64,000 nt of DNA from CAXBMB01 sp963976695 (GCA_963976695.1 CAXBMB010000008.1:9019-73018), one strand, 5' to 3'. Counted from the first letter of the stretch, positions 16,025-24,991 are shown. Made by a program: numbers and translations. Notes: generated from the sequence alone by a model not told the origin.

Positions 16025-17026
16025 ATGGTTAAGAACTGGATGAAAAGCTCCGCCACCGCCGTGGCCGCAATCCTCGCCGGCGCCGTCGGGATATCCGCCG
16101 CATCTGCCGAGTCCGTGGTGACATGGGACATGCCCATGGCCTATGCCGACGGAAACTTCCATACCCAAAACGGCAAGGCCTTCGCCGACGCGGTGACCAA
16201 GGCGACCGGCGGTGAGTTGGAAATCGTCGTGCACGGCGGCGGGTCGCTTTTCAAGGGCAACGAAATCAAGCGCGCGGTGCAAACCGGCCAGGCCCCGATT
16301 GGCGAACGTCTGCTGTCCGCGCACCAGAACGAAAACCCGATCTTCGGCGTCGACTCCGTGCCCTTCCTGGCCACCTCCTTCGCCGAATCGGACAAGCTCT
16401 GGAAAGCCTCGCGCCCCACCATCGAGAAGATTCTGGCCGAGCAGAATCTGGTGCTGCTGTACTCTGTTCCCTGGCCGCCGCAAGGGCTCTACTTCAAAAA
16501 GGAAGTCAATTCCACCGCCGACATGAAGGGCATCAAGTTCCGCTCTTACAATGCCGCCACAGCGCGTCTGGCCGAGCTTGCCGGCATGCTGCCGGTGCAG
16601 ATTGAAGCGGCCGAACTGAGCCAGGCCCTGGCCACCGGCGTTGCGGATTCCTTTATCTCCTCCGGCTCCACCGGCTACGACAAAAAGGTCTGGGAACAGC
16701 TCAGCTACTTCTATGACGTGAAGGCCTGGTTGCCGCGCAACTATGTTTTCGTCAACAAGGACGCCTGGAACGATCTCGACGAGAGCACCCAGAACATCGT
16801 TATGGCCCTGGCCTCGATGGCCGAACTGGCCGGAACGGCGCGCGCCGAACAGCTCACCGATTGGTACGTCGGCCAGTTGGCCGCCAACGGCATGACCATT
16901 GTCGAAGCCAAGGGCAAGCTGTTGAGCGACCTGCAGGCCATTGGCGCGACCATGTCCAGCGAATGGATGGAAAACGCCGGCGCCGAAGGCAAAACCATCA
17001 TCGACGCCTACAAGGCGATGAACTAG
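16025..17026 (+). CDS. TRAP transporter solute-binding protein (DctP family)
   Basis: 333 residues from ATG 16025 (MVKNWMKSSATAVAAILAG); a GTG at 15980 would add 15 residues. A signal peptide ends near AASA-ES (residues 28-29). The mature protein is a DctP-type binding protein: DGNFHTQNGKAFADAVTKATGG at the start, GIKFRSYN with the conserved carboxylate-binding Arg173, and the helix-rich end. It would bind an organic or amino acid in the periplasm and deliver it to the two membrane subunits downstream. It lies 86 bp after the flavoprotein and 164 bp before the small membrane subunit. Confidence 0.93.
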   Translation: MVKNWMKSSATAVAAILAGAVGISAASAESVVTWDMPMAYADGNFHTQNGKAFADAVTKATGGELEIVVHGGGSLFKGNEIKRAVQTGQAPIGERLLSAHQNENPIFGVDSVPFLATSFAESDKLWKASRPTIEKILAEQNLVLLYSVPWPPQGLYFKKEVNSTADMKGIKFRSYNAATARLAELAGMLPVQIEAAELSQALATGVADSFISSGSTGYDKKVWEQLSYFYDVKAWLPRNYVFVNKDAWNDLDESTQNIVMALASMAELAGTARAEQLTDWYVGQLAANGMTIVEAKGKLLSDLQAIGATMSSEWMENAGAEGKTIIDAYKAMN

Positions 17027-17189
17027 GACCGCCGACGAAACAGGCGGCGTTTCGGCGAGACCGGTCTGGCGCGCAGCGCGCTTGGACCATCGGAACGCCG
17101 CCGTTCCTTTCTCCGCCGCCGTCCGTTTCGGCCGCCTTGGCTCCCGCGGCGCGGCCGATCCGGATGGACAAACAAAGGGAGTCTGCGTC

Positions 17190-17723
17190 ATGGCCGGCGC
17201 CGCGCAGGTAATCCGCAAACAGTTGGATCGCCTCTATTTTTTTTGCGGAATGCTCGCAGCCGTCAATCTGGTGCTGATGTTGGCGATCATCGCGGCCCAG
17301 ATGATCTTTCGCTGGAGCGGCCTGGTCTTTCCCGGCTCCACCAACTATGCCGGCTACAGCATGGCGGCGGCGTCGTTTTTCGCCCTGGCCTACACCCTCA
17401 ATCACGGCGCCCACATTCGGGTCAACCTGCTGCTGACTCATCTGGGGGACCACCGCCGCTGGGCCGAAATCTGGTGTTTCGGCATTGCCAGCCTCCTGGC
17501 GGTGCTATTCGCCTACTTCGCCATCAAGGCGACTTACGGCTCCTACAAGTGGAATGACATTTCGCAAGGCCAGGACGCCTGGCCGCTTTGGATCCCGCAG
17601 TTGCCCATGGCCGCCGGCACCACGGTGTTGGCAATCGCGCTGCTCGACCACTTCATCCGTCTGCTTTATGGCCGCCTGCCCGATCTGGGTGACGCGGCGG
17701 CCGAAGACCATCACATAGAATAG
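17190..17723 (+). CDS. TRAP transporter small membrane subunit (DctQ family)
   Basis: 177 residues from ATG 17190 (MAGAAQVIRKQLDRLYFFCG), with aaaggga about ten bases upstream; the frame is open further upstream but without family similarity. Four transmembrane helices (about 17-40, 55-75, 95-115 and 135-155). The HGAHIRVNLLLTHL motif after helix 2 is the usual DctQ signature (hxHIxVxxxxxxL). It partners with the DctM subunit 9 bp downstream to make a Na+-driven secondary importer. Confidence 0.92.
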   Translation: MAGAAQVIRKQLDRLYFFCGMLAAVNLVLMLAIIAAQMIFRWSGLVFPGSTNYAGYSMAAASFFALAYTLNHGAHIRVNLLLTHLGDHRRWAEIWCFGIASLLAVLFAYFAIKATYGSYKWNDISQGQDAWPLWIPQLPMAAGTTVLAIALLDHFIRLLYGRLPDLGDAAAEDHHIE

Positions 17724-17732
17724 GAACCCGTC

Positions 17733-19043
17733 ATGGAACAGTTGGCCCTGACCGGCATCTTCCTGTTCGTACTTTTTCTGCTGCTGGGAACCGGCGTCTG
17801 GGTCGGCCTCGCCTTGATGGGCGTGGCCTGGGTCGGCATGGAGCTTTTCACCACCCGTCCGGCCGGTGACGCGATGATCACCACCATCTGGAGCTCGTCT
17901 TCCAGTTGGACCCTGACCGCGCTACCGCTCTTCATTTGGATGGGCGAGATCCTCTTTCGAACGCGCCTGTCGGAAGACATGTTCAAGGGGCTGACCCCCT
18001 GGATGGACAAGCTGCCGGGACGGCTCCTGCATACCAACATCGTCGGCTGCACGATTTTCGCCGCCGTCTCGGGCTCCTCCGCCGCGACCCTCACCACGGT
18101 CGGCAAGATGTCGATCCCCGAGTTACGCAAGCGCGGTTATCCCGAACATCTGATCATCGGAACCCTGGCCGGGGCGGCCACCCTGGGGCTGATGATCCCA
18201 CCGTCCCTGACCTTGATTGTCTACGGGGTCACCATCAACGAGTCGATTTCCAAGCTGTTCCTGGCGGGCATTCTGCCGGGTCTGGTGCTGGCGACGCTGT
18301 TCATGGGCTACATCGCCATCTGGTCGCTTCTCAAGCCCGAACAGGTTCCGCCTCCCGAACCCAAGACCACCCTGTTGGAAAAGCTGAAGGCGTCGCTGTT
18401 TTTGATCCCCGTGGCCCTGCTGGTGCTGCTGGTCATCGGCTCGATGTACCTGGGCTTCGCCACCGCGACCGAGGCCGCGGCTTTCGGGGTGATTGGCGCG
18501 CTGCTCCTGGCCGGGGCGCAGCGCTCCTTGACCTGGGAGAGCTTCAGCCAGTCGCTGCTGGGGGCCACTCGGACCTCCGCCATGATCGCCTTGATCCTCA
18601 TGGGGGCCGCCTTCCTATCGCTGGCCATGGGCTTCACCGGACTGCCGCGCACCCTGGCGGCCTGGATCGCGTCGCTGGAGCTCACCCCGATCACGCTGAT
18701 CATCGCCTTGACGCTGTTTTACATCGTCATCGGCTGTTTCCTGGACGGAATTTCTTCGGTGGTGCTGACCATGGCGGTCGTCGAACCGATGATTCGACAG
18801 GCCGGCATTGACGTCATCTGGTTTGGCATTTTCATCGTCGTGGTGGTGGAAATGGCCCAGATCACCCCGCCGATCGGCTTCAATCTCTTCGTCCTCCAGG
18901 GACTGACCAAACACGAAATCAACTATATCGCCAAGACCGCCGTGCCGATGTTCCTGCTGATGGTGGTCATGGTGGCGCTGCTGGTGATTTTCCCCGATAT
19001 CGCCACCTTCCTGCCGGACAACATGCGCCAGGGCCCCGGATAG
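17733..19043 (+). CDS. TRAP transporter large membrane subunit (DctM family)
   Basis: 436 residues, about twelve hydrophobic helices. Family motifs include the paired SGSSAATLTTVGKMSIPEL in the first half, GTLAGAATLGLMIPPSLTLI, and ITPPIGFNLFVLQG in the last third, which form the substrate/sodium scaffold. It is the ion-coupled transport subunit and is last in the plus-strand operon (ThDP enzyme, flavoprotein, DctP, DctQ, DctM). It ends 26 bp before the convergent dapE stop. Length is normal. Confidence 0.95.
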   Translation: MEQLALTGIFLFVLFLLLGTGVWVGLALMGVAWVGMELFTTRPAGDAMITTIWSSSSSWTLTALPLFIWMGEILFRTRLSEDMFKGLTPWMDKLPGRLLHTNIVGCTIFAAVSGSSAATLTTVGKMSIPELRKRGYPEHLIIGTLAGAATLGLMIPPSLTLIVYGVTINESISKLFLAGILPGLVLATLFMGYIAIWSLLKPEQVPPPEPKTTLLEKLKASLFLIPVALLVLLVIGSMYLGFATATEAAAFGVIGALLLAGAQRSLTWESFSQSLLGATRTSAMIALILMGAAFLSLAMGFTGLPRTLAAWIASLELTPITLIIALTLFYIVIGCFLDGISSVVLTMAVVEPMIRQAGIDVIWFGIFIVVVVEMAQITPPIGFNLFVLQGLTKHEINYIAKTAVPMFLLMVVMVALLVIFPDIATFLPDNMRQGPG

Positions 19044-19069
19044 GGCGCCGCGTCACCCCGGCAAGGACG

Positions 19070-20230
19070 CTATTTGAAATAGCCCTGGATCACCTTGTGA
19101 TAGATCTGCGTCAGCAGTTCCAAATCACCCACCGGGATGCGCTCGTCGACCTGGTGCATGGTTTGGCCGACCAGACCAAACTCAGCCACCTGGGCATGGT
19201 CCTTAATGAAGCGGGCGTCGGAGGTGCCGCCGGTGGTGGACAGCGCCGGGGTGCGGCCGGTGGTTTCCTCAATCGCCGTCGCGATCAGATCGCTCAACCG
19301 GCCGGGCAGACAGAGGAAGGATTCGCCGGAGATTTGCACCTCCAGTTCATAGGCCGCGCCCACCTTGTCGAAGGTCTTGCGCAGCCATCTGTCCAGGCTG
19401 GCGCCGCTGTGGCTGTCATTGAAGCGGATGTTGAACGCCGCCCTGGCGCGCGCCGGAATGACATTGGTAGCGCTGTTGCCCACGTCGATCGAGGAAATCT
19501 GCAGCGTCGAGGGCTGAAAATGCTCCGTGCCCGCGTCCAGAGGCGCGGCGGTCAACGCGCTGAGCATGGGCAACAGATGGTGAATTGGGTTATCGGCCAG
19601 ATGAGGGTAGGCGGTGTGCCCCTGCACGCCCTTGACCGTCAGCCAGCCGGTGAGCGACCCGCGCCGGCCGATCTTGATCATATCCCCCAGGTCTTGCGGG
19701 TTGGTCGGCTCGCCCACCAGGCAGTGATCGAGCTTTTCGCCCCGCGCCGCCAACCACTGCAACATTTTTTTGGTGCCGTTGACCGAAGGGCCTTCCTCGT
19801 CACCGGTGATCAGCAGCGAAAGCGACCCGGTCGGGCAGCCCTCGGCGGCCAGATAGCGCGAGGCGGCGGCGACAAAGGCGGCCACCGCCCCCTTCATGTC
19901 GGCGGCGCCCCGGCCGAACAGCCAGCCGTCCTGGATCTCCCCGTCAAAGGGCCCGGCGCTCCAGGCCGCTTCATCGCCCACCGGCACCACATCGCTATGA
20001 CCGGCAAAGCAGAAGTTCGGACTTTCGCTGCCCAGACGGGCATAGAGGTTGTCCACCGTTTCGGTGCCGGCTTCGGCGAAGGGCAAGCGATGGCAGACAA
20101 AGCCGAGCTTTTCCAACTCGGTCTGCAGCAGGTCCAGCGCGCCCCCTTCGATCGGCGTGACGGAGGGACAGCGGATCAACCGTTGGGTCAGGTCCACAGG
20201 ATCAAGAGGCTGGATTGCTACATCACGCAT
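19070..20230 (-). CDS. dapE: Succinyl-diaminopimelate desuccinylase
   Basis: 386 residues from ATG 20230 (MRDVAIQPLDPVDLTQRL); the open frame extends upstream but the conserved N-terminus starts here. M20-family metal residues are all present: His78 and Asp80 (FAGHSDVVP), Asp111 (GRGAADMKG), Glu145-Glu146 (ITGDEEGPSVNG). The dimerisation domain and the late TTGGTSDARFIKDH motif are typical of DapE. It removes succinate from N-succinyl-LL-diaminopimelate in lysine and peptidoglycan precursor synthesis. dapD lies just upstream on the same strand, separated by a terminator-like hairpin. Confidence 0.96.
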   Translation of the reverse strand: MRDVAIQPLDPVDLTQRLIRCPSVTPIEGGALDLLQTELEKLGFVCHRLPFAEAGTETVDNLYARLGSESPNFCFAGHSDVVPVGDEAAWSAGPFDGEIQDGWLFGRGAADMKGAVAAFVAAASRYLAAEGCPTGSLSLLITGDEEGPSVNGTKKMLQWLAARGEKLDHCLVGEPTNPQDLGDMIKIGRRGSLTGWLTVKGVQGHTAYPHLADNPIHHLLPMLSALTAAPLDAGTEHFQPSTLQISSIDVGNSATNVIPARARAAFNIRFNDSHSGASLDRWLRKTFDKVGAAYELEVQISGESFLCLPGRLSDLIATAIEETTGRTPALSTTGGTSDARFIKDHAQVAEFGLVGQTMHQVDERIPVGDLELLTQIYHKVIQGYFK

Positions 20231-20245
20231 GGCGGGGTCACACCT

Positions 20246-20284
20246 TGGAAAAAGAAAGAGCCGCCCCCAATAGGGAACGGCTCT
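20246..20284 (-). terminator. Terminator-like hairpin between dapD and dapE
   Basis: On the minus strand AGAGCCG ... CGGCTCT (arms 20278-20284 and 20257-20263) is followed by a T-rich tract (tttctttttcc). It lies 16 bp before the dapE start, so it could attenuate read-through from dapD. Confidence 0.6.
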
Positions 20285-20418
20285 CTTGTAACGGCTCGGC
20301 GGCCGATTTCCAAGCCGCGCGACGCGCTTCTTTGCGCCCGAGCGGGGATCGACCAATCGGCGGCCAAATCACGGTTCGACCGGGCGCGCGTCGCCAGTCC
20401 CGTTAAACCGCTCCGACT

Positions 20419-21276
20419 CTAATCGCGCAGCAGGTCGTTGACCGATGTCTTGGAGCGGGTTTGCGCATCGACCCGCTTGACGATCACGGCGCAGGACAGG
20501 CTGGGGCCCGGCGTGCCGTCGGGCAGCGGCTTGCCCGGCAGACTGCCCGGGACCACCACCGAATAGGGCGGCACTTCACCGACAAAAACCTCTCCGGTGT
20601 TGCGGTCGACGATCTTCGAGGTGGCGCTGATGAACACCCCCATGGAAAGCACCGAGCCTTCGCGCACGACCACCCCTTCCACCACTTCGGACCGGGCGCC
20701 GATGAAGCAGTTGTCTTCAATAATCACCGGGCCGGCCTGCAGCGGCTCCAACACGCCGCCAATGCCCACACCGCCCGACAGGTGCACGTTCTTGCCGATC
20801 TGCGCGCAGGACCCCACGGTGGCCCAGGTATCGACCATGCTCCCCCGGTCCACATAGGCGCCCAGGTTGACGAACGAGGGCATCAGCACCACGCCGGGGG
20901 CGATGTAGGCGCTGTGGCGCACGGTGCAGTTCGGCACCGCGCGAAAGCCGGCGGCGCGAAAGCGGGCCTCGTCCCAGCCGGCGAACTTGCTGGGAACCTT
21001 GTCGAACCAGGCCGATTCACCGGCAACGGCGTCGCGCGGTCCACCGGGCAGAACCCGCATGTCGTTGAGCCGGAAGGAAAGCAGCACGGCTTTTTTCAGC
21101 CACTGATTCACCGTCCAGTTGCCGTCCGCGCCCTTCTCGGCGACACGGTAACGGCCGTCGTCCAGGCCGTTGAGCGCATCGTTAACGGCCGCGCGCACCG
21201 CGCCGCGGGTGTCGAGCGATACCTTGTCCCGCTCTTCCCAGGCCGCCTCAACAGTGGTCTTCAGGGCATCAGTCAT
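20419..21276 (-). CDS. dapD: Tetrahydrodipicolinate N-succinyltransferase
   Basis: 285 residues from ATG 21276 (MTDALKTTVEAAWEERDKVS), with gggaaggg upstream; the frame is open further upstream but unsupported. The C-terminal two thirds is a left-handed beta helix of hexapeptide repeats (APGVVLMPSFVNLGAYVDRG, GSCAQIGKNVHLSGGVGIGG), characteristic of DapD. It succinylates tetrahydrodipicolinate in the lysine/meso-diaminopimelate pathway, and its product, after transamination, is the substrate of the neighbouring dapE gene product. Length is as expected. Confidence 0.97.
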   Translation of the reverse strand: MTDALKTTVEAAWEERDKVSLDTRGAVRAAVNDALNGLDDGRYRVAEKGADGNWTVNQWLKKAVLLSFRLNDMRVLPGGPRDAVAGESAWFDKVPSKFAGWDEARFRAAGFRAVPNCTVRHSAYIAPGVVLMPSFVNLGAYVDRGSMVDTWATVGSCAQIGKNVHLSGGVGIGGVLEPLQAGPVIIEDNCFIGARSEVVEGVVVREGSVLSMGVFISATSKIVDRNTGEVFVGEVPPYSVVVPGSLPGKPLPDGTPGPSLSCAVIVKRVDAQTRSKTSVNDLLRD

Positions 21277-21577
21277 CGGGGTCCCTTCCCAGAGTGGTCT
21301 TGCCTGGTTCCTGACGGCCGCGCCGAACAAATCCGCCGCGCGAGAAATCCGTCGCACCCAACAAGCCGTTTGTCGTCATTTCGGCGGCGAAGATGCGACA
21401 GGCCGTCCATCAGGTCAATTGCAGAGGCGGTCATTGCTGCACTGAACGCGCCATAATTGGCAAACAGCGCCGGGCTTTTCGTCTTTATCGGGACAATCCA
21501 GCAACAGCCCCGGCTGGCCGAGGTGCCGCGGCGTCGCCCGCACCCCTCCGCGACCGGACGTCGGACCCAACCGAAGG

Positions 21578-22312
21578 CTACAGCCGGGCGCGCAGCCAAG
21601 CGGCCAGATCATAGGCCCGATGGTGGACGAAATCGGCCTGTTCCTGGCGCGCTTCATGGCGATGGCCCGGGGTGGTGATCCACACCGAGGTCATCCCCCG
21701 TTCCATCGCCGGTTTGAGATTGATCTCGGTGTCCTCAAAAAAAATCGCCCGCCTGGGATCGATGTCGTGCAACGCCAGAAAACGATCATAGGTCTGGGGT
21801 TGGGGCTTGGGCATATAGCCGCCGGCGGTCACATCATAAATTCCATCGAAATGCCGGGTCAGCCGCAGTTGCGCCAGCACCCGCTCCGCGTGGCCGGTGT
21901 TGGCGTTGGTGAAAATCACCTTGCGCCCGGGCAAGGCCTCCAGCGCCTCGTCCAGCGCCGAGTTGTAGGGCAGATGGCCGACCTCGACGTTGCAGACATG
22001 GGCCACATAGTCGGCGGGTTCAAAGTCCCCCAAGGTCTTCAAGGCCAGCAGGCTTGAGCCATGTTTGTGCAGCAGATCGCGCAGATGGGACAGGGCGGTT
22101 TCCTCCGGCAGGCCGAAGTGCTGCACGACATAGCCGACCATGCGGTCGCGCAACTGTTCCAGGATGCCGCTGTCTTCCGAATAGAGCGTGCCGTCGAGAT
22201 CAAAAACCCAAGTGTCAAAGTTGTTGATATCGAAGTCGCGGATACCGGCGCTGTTGGGCCCGGGAATCTTGCGCTCGAGGGTCGAGCGACCCGGCTTCGT
22301 CTTGTCTTGCAT
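21578..22312 (-). CDS. HAD-family pyrimidine 5'-nucleotidase
   Basis: 244 residues from ATG 22312 (MQDKTKPGRSTLERK), with gagagaat directly upstream. HAD motifs: motif I FDLDGTLY (Asp38, Asp40), motif II IFTNANTGHAERVL, and motif III/IV FFEDTEINLKPA. The arrangement matches the Sdt1/pyrimidine 5'-nucleotidase subgroup common in alphaproteobacteria. It would dephosphorylate small phosphorylated metabolites such as UMP/CMP. It follows the dapD gene order on the same strand with a 300-bp gap. Confidence 0.92.
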   Translation of the reverse strand: MQDKTKPGRSTLERKIPGPNSAGIRDFDINNFDTWVFDLDGTLYSEDSGILEQLRDRMVGYVVQHFGLPEETALSHLRDLLHKHGSSLLALKTLGDFEPADYVAHVCNVEVGHLPYNSALDEALEALPGRKVIFTNANTGHAERVLAQLRLTRHFDGIYDVTAGGYMPKPQPQTYDRFLALHDIDPRRAIFFEDTEINLKPAMERGMTSVWITTPGHRHEARQEQADFVHHRAYDLAAWLRARL

Positions 22313-22925
22313 ATTCTCTCCCAAGGTGGCGGAGGCCGATCCCAAGCCGCGATAGCCTCCCGTGCGGGGCGCGCCGACGATCAACTTGAAAAGCAGCCCC
22401 CGGCGCTTCGCTGCCGCCGTCCGGCCCGCCAATCAGATGTTTCGAAGCTGGGTCACGGCGACCCAGGACGGCAGAATGATGCCACTTATACCGATCCGAC
22501 TCTAGGGGCCGCCGCGGAACAGCAGTTACCGCAGCGATCAGCACTTCCCGATCCCAATCGCCCGCCCCGCCAATCAGCCCAAGCGGTTAACCTCGGCCGT
22601 CTCTCGACAGCCCCCCGAATTAAGATTAAGCTGGCCCGAAATCTATTTTAGGTAGATTGGCGCGGCCTTATTGATAAGATTTTTTTCTTAACTCGGAAAA
22701 GCGTCCACCCCCTCTTGCGCCTGTGGCGGGAAGCTAGGAAAGTGATCCGCTGTCGGCCTTGCGGGTCACGCGGGTCTGTTCCGCCGCCGCGCGGTTGCAA
22801 GTTGGCCGGGCCGGCGACAGCGCGTCCCCTCGAGAACCCTCCGTTCAACCGCCGCCCCAGGGCGAGGGTTGTGACGGGATCAAGGGGCTGCATGACCAAA
22901 AGAGTAGAGCTAGGTTGATGTTCAG
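22313..22925. other. 613-bp intergenic region without a supported gene
   Basis: It holds the divergent promoters of the HAD and PAS genes. A CCGATCCGACTCTAG box is at 22491-22505 and an AT-rich stretch at 22610-22690 (including ttgataagatttttttctta) is promoter-like. Short open frames exist on both strands but none has a ribosome site or protein-like composition. I checked for RNase P RNA, SRP RNA and tmRNA signatures and saw none. Confidence 0.6.
22491..22505 (+). repeat. CCGATCCGACTCTAG box
   Basis: 15-bp word found as an exact reverse complement at 43770-43784, with shorter matches at 20413-20421 and 25894-25903. Confidence 0.6.
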
Positions 22926-23738
22926 GTGCTTGAAAACACATCGTTTATTCCCGACAGTCTGAGCGAGGCGCAAATGCTGCTGCCCGGGGGGCCGTTCGAG
23001 CATTTCTCCGGTTCCCTGGTCGTGGTCGGCCCGAATCGGACCGTGCTCTATTGCAACCCGGCGGGAAAAGCGCTAGCGGCGTTGCTGCAAGGTCCCGATT
23101 CTCCCCAGCTCCGCGCCGCCGTTGAGGGGGCCTTCAACGGACGGCCGGCGCAATTTTCGCCCTTCCGCCCCGGCGGCCAAGACCAGCCGGGCGCTGTGCT
23201 GGATTTGACGGTGATGCCTTGGGACGGCGGCGCGGCGGTGGTTCTGCTGGGCCGGGACATTACCTTTGAGCGGGCCCAGCGCGACGCCCTGCGCGGCGAG
23301 CTGGCGCGGGCGCGCCGCAAGGTTCACTTCAACCACACCCTGACCGATCTGCTGACCAAGGGGCTGGACCTGGATCTGCTGGCGGATGTGATGCTGCGGG
23401 GGCTGGTCGGCAGCCTGGACCTGGCGGGCGCACAGCTGTTGGAAGCCTGCCCGCCCCCCGGGCCGCGCTGTCGGGCGCTGGCCACAGCCGGCGCGGCCCT
23501 GCCGGACGGGCTGCTGGGCAAGCTGCAAACCGGCCTGCGCGACGGCGCCGCCTTCACGCTGCGGTGCGACGACATCAGCCTGCTGGCGCAAAGCGTGGCG
23601 ACCGCGGCCCCACCAGACCCCCGCCGATTGGTGCTGGTGATCTGGCGGAAAGCCGACAAGCCGGGGCATGTCAGCGGGCGGTTTGACGACAATGCCGAAC
23701 TGTTGCGGCACTGCTTGGAGCGGCTGCGCGCCGCCTAG
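22926..23738 (+). CDS. PAS-domain protein of unknown role
   Basis: 270 residues from GTG 22926 (MLENTSFIPDSLSEAQ); an ATG at 22973 is an alternative. Residues about 28-115 look like a PAS fold (GSLVVVGPNRTVLYCNPAGKAL at the start, VLLGRDITFERAQRDALRGEL at the end, the usual PAS-to-linker helix). The rest (LDLDLLADVMLRGLVGSLDL ...) resembles a degenerate GAF-like or adaptor domain without kinase, GGDEF or output motifs. It could be a sensor partner acting by protein contact. It lies between the HAD gene (divergent) and argB (convergent, 31 bp apart). Function unknown. Confidence 0.7.
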   Translation: MLENTSFIPDSLSEAQMLLPGGPFEHFSGSLVVVGPNRTVLYCNPAGKALAALLQGPDSPQLRAAVEGAFNGRPAQFSPFRPGGQDQPGAVLDLTVMPWDGGAAVVLLGRDITFERAQRDALRGELARARRKVHFNHTLTDLLTKGLDLDLLADVMLRGLVGSLDLAGAQLLEACPPPGPRCRALATAGAALPDGLLGKLQTGLRDGAAFTLRCDDISLLAQSVATAAPPDPRRLVLVIWRKADKPGHVSGRFDDNAELLRHCLERLRAA

Positions 23739-23769
23739 AGCGGATCATCCAGCGGCAACCGACCGACCG

Positions 23770-24684
23770 TCAGTCGCGTCGAACCAGCGTCCCGACGCCG
23801 CGATCGGTGAAAATTTCCAGCAGCAGGCCATGGGGCACCCGGCCGTCCAGGATGATCGCCGCCTCGGCGCCACCCTCAACTGCGTTGATGCAGGTTTCCA
23901 GCTTGGGAATCATGCCGCCGGTAATGGTGCCGTCGGCCATCAGCTTGCGCACTTCCGATACCTTCAAGTCGGTGAGCAGTTCGCCTTGCTTGTCCATCAC
24001 GCCGGGCACGTCGGTCAGCAGCAGCAGCCGCGCCGCGCCGGTGGCCGAAGCAATGGCGCCAGCGACCGTATCGGCGTTGATGTTGTAGGTCTCGCCATGC
24101 GCGCCGATGCCGACCGGGGCGATAACCGGGATCATGCCGGCTTCCTCCACCGTGTTGATCACCTGGGGGTTGACCGTCTCCGGCTCGCCGACAAAACCCA
24201 GATCCAGGATCTTCTCGATATTGCTTTCCGGGTCCCGCTTGACCCGCCGCAGCTTGCGCGCCTGGATCAGCTTGCCGTCCTTGCCCGACAGCCCGATGGC
24301 CGAGCCGCCGGCGGCGTTGATCGCCGACACGATGGACTTGTTGATCCTGCCCGACAAAACCATCTCCACCACTTCAACGGTGGCAGCGTCGGTCACTCGC
24401 AGGCCGTCGATGAATTCGCTGACCACGTTCAGCTTGCTCAGCATCGCGCCGATTTGCGGCCCGCCGCCATGCACCACGATGGGATTGATCCCGACCTGCT
24501 TTGCCAGCACCACGTCTTGCGCGAAGATCTTCGACAACTCGTCGTCGACCATGGCGTGACCGCCGAACTTAATCACCAGGTTCTTACCGGCATAGCGGCG
24601 CATATAGGGCAAGGCTTCCGTAATGGTCCGGGCCGCGCGCAGCCAATTCTTCGTCTCAGAGATATTCTTCCGGATAGTCACCAT
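23770..24684 (-). CDS. argB: Acetylglutamate kinase
   Basis: 304 residues from ATG 24684 (MVTIRKNISETKNW). Amino-acid-kinase motifs: VIKFGGHAM with Lys39, VVHGGGPQIGAML for the substrate loop, and YNINADTVAGAIASA and the C-terminal GGMIPKLETC, which are ArgB-specific. It phosphorylates N-acetyl-L-glutamate in arginine synthesis. The N-terminal helix (residues 8-30) is the type that mediates hexamer formation in arginine-sensitive enzymes, so feedback inhibition is likely. argC is encoded elsewhere in the window (44.7 kb). engB lies upstream on the same strand with 324 bp between. Confidence 0.97.
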   Translation of the reverse strand: MVTIRKNISETKNWLRAARTITEALPYMRRYAGKNLVIKFGGHAMVDDELSKIFAQDVVLAKQVGINPIVVHGGGPQIGAMLSKLNVVSEFIDGLRVTDAATVEVVEMVLSGRINKSIVSAINAAGGSAIGLSGKDGKLIQARKLRRVKRDPESNIEKILDLGFVGEPETVNPQVINTVEEAGMIPVIAPVGIGAHGETYNINADTVAGAIASATGAARLLLLTDVPGVMDKQGELLTDLKVSEVRKLMADGTITGGMIPKLETCINAVEGGAEAAIILDGRVPHGLLLEIFTDRGVGTLVRRD

Positions 24685-24900
24685 GTCACCCCGCCTTGTC
24701 CTTGCGCACAAAATCCAACTGCTTGACCGCTCAGCCCCGCTCGGCGTCGCTTGTTTACAGCTTGGGTTGATTTTCCGGAGTTCCCCGGCTTTTGGCTAAG
24801 CGCGGCGCAGCTCCGGTCTTTTTGCTTCACGTTTCTTTGCGTCATTCAACCAATCCGCCGCCGATTGGTCGATTGGCGGGCGCGTGACGACAGAGACGAA

Positions 24901-24932
24901 GCGCCCAGCGCTGCTTTGTCAGTCGATCACAC
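24901..24932 (-). repeat. Dispersed GTGTGATCGAC element, copy b
   Basis: Read on the minus strand it begins GTGTGATCGAC and continues through CAAAGCAGCGCT to GGCGC over 32 bp. It matches copy e (56054-56085) at 26 of 32 positions. Confidence 0.75.
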
Positions 24933-24957
24933 TCCCGCACCCTTTACAGCCGAAAAT

Positions 24958-24991
24958 CGGCGCGGCGGCAAAAGCTTTTGCCGCGCCGCCG
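24958..24991 (-). terminator. Terminator hairpin behind engB
   Basis: Long hairpin with a perfect GGCAAAAG/CTTTTGCC core (24967-24982) extended by GC pairs with one 2-bp mismatch. On the minus strand it is followed by attttc. It lies 18 bp behind the engB stop. Confidence 0.75.

Noticed and set aside
15593..17218. 541-codon minus-strand frame opposite flavoprotein and DctP genes
   Set aside because: It crosses two real genes and a spacer and has no protein-like features.
22640..22925. Structural RNA (RNase P RNA, SRP RNA, tmRNA) or small protein upstream of the PAS gene
   Set aside because: None of the conserved RNA core sequences is recognisable and the short frames lack ribosome sites.
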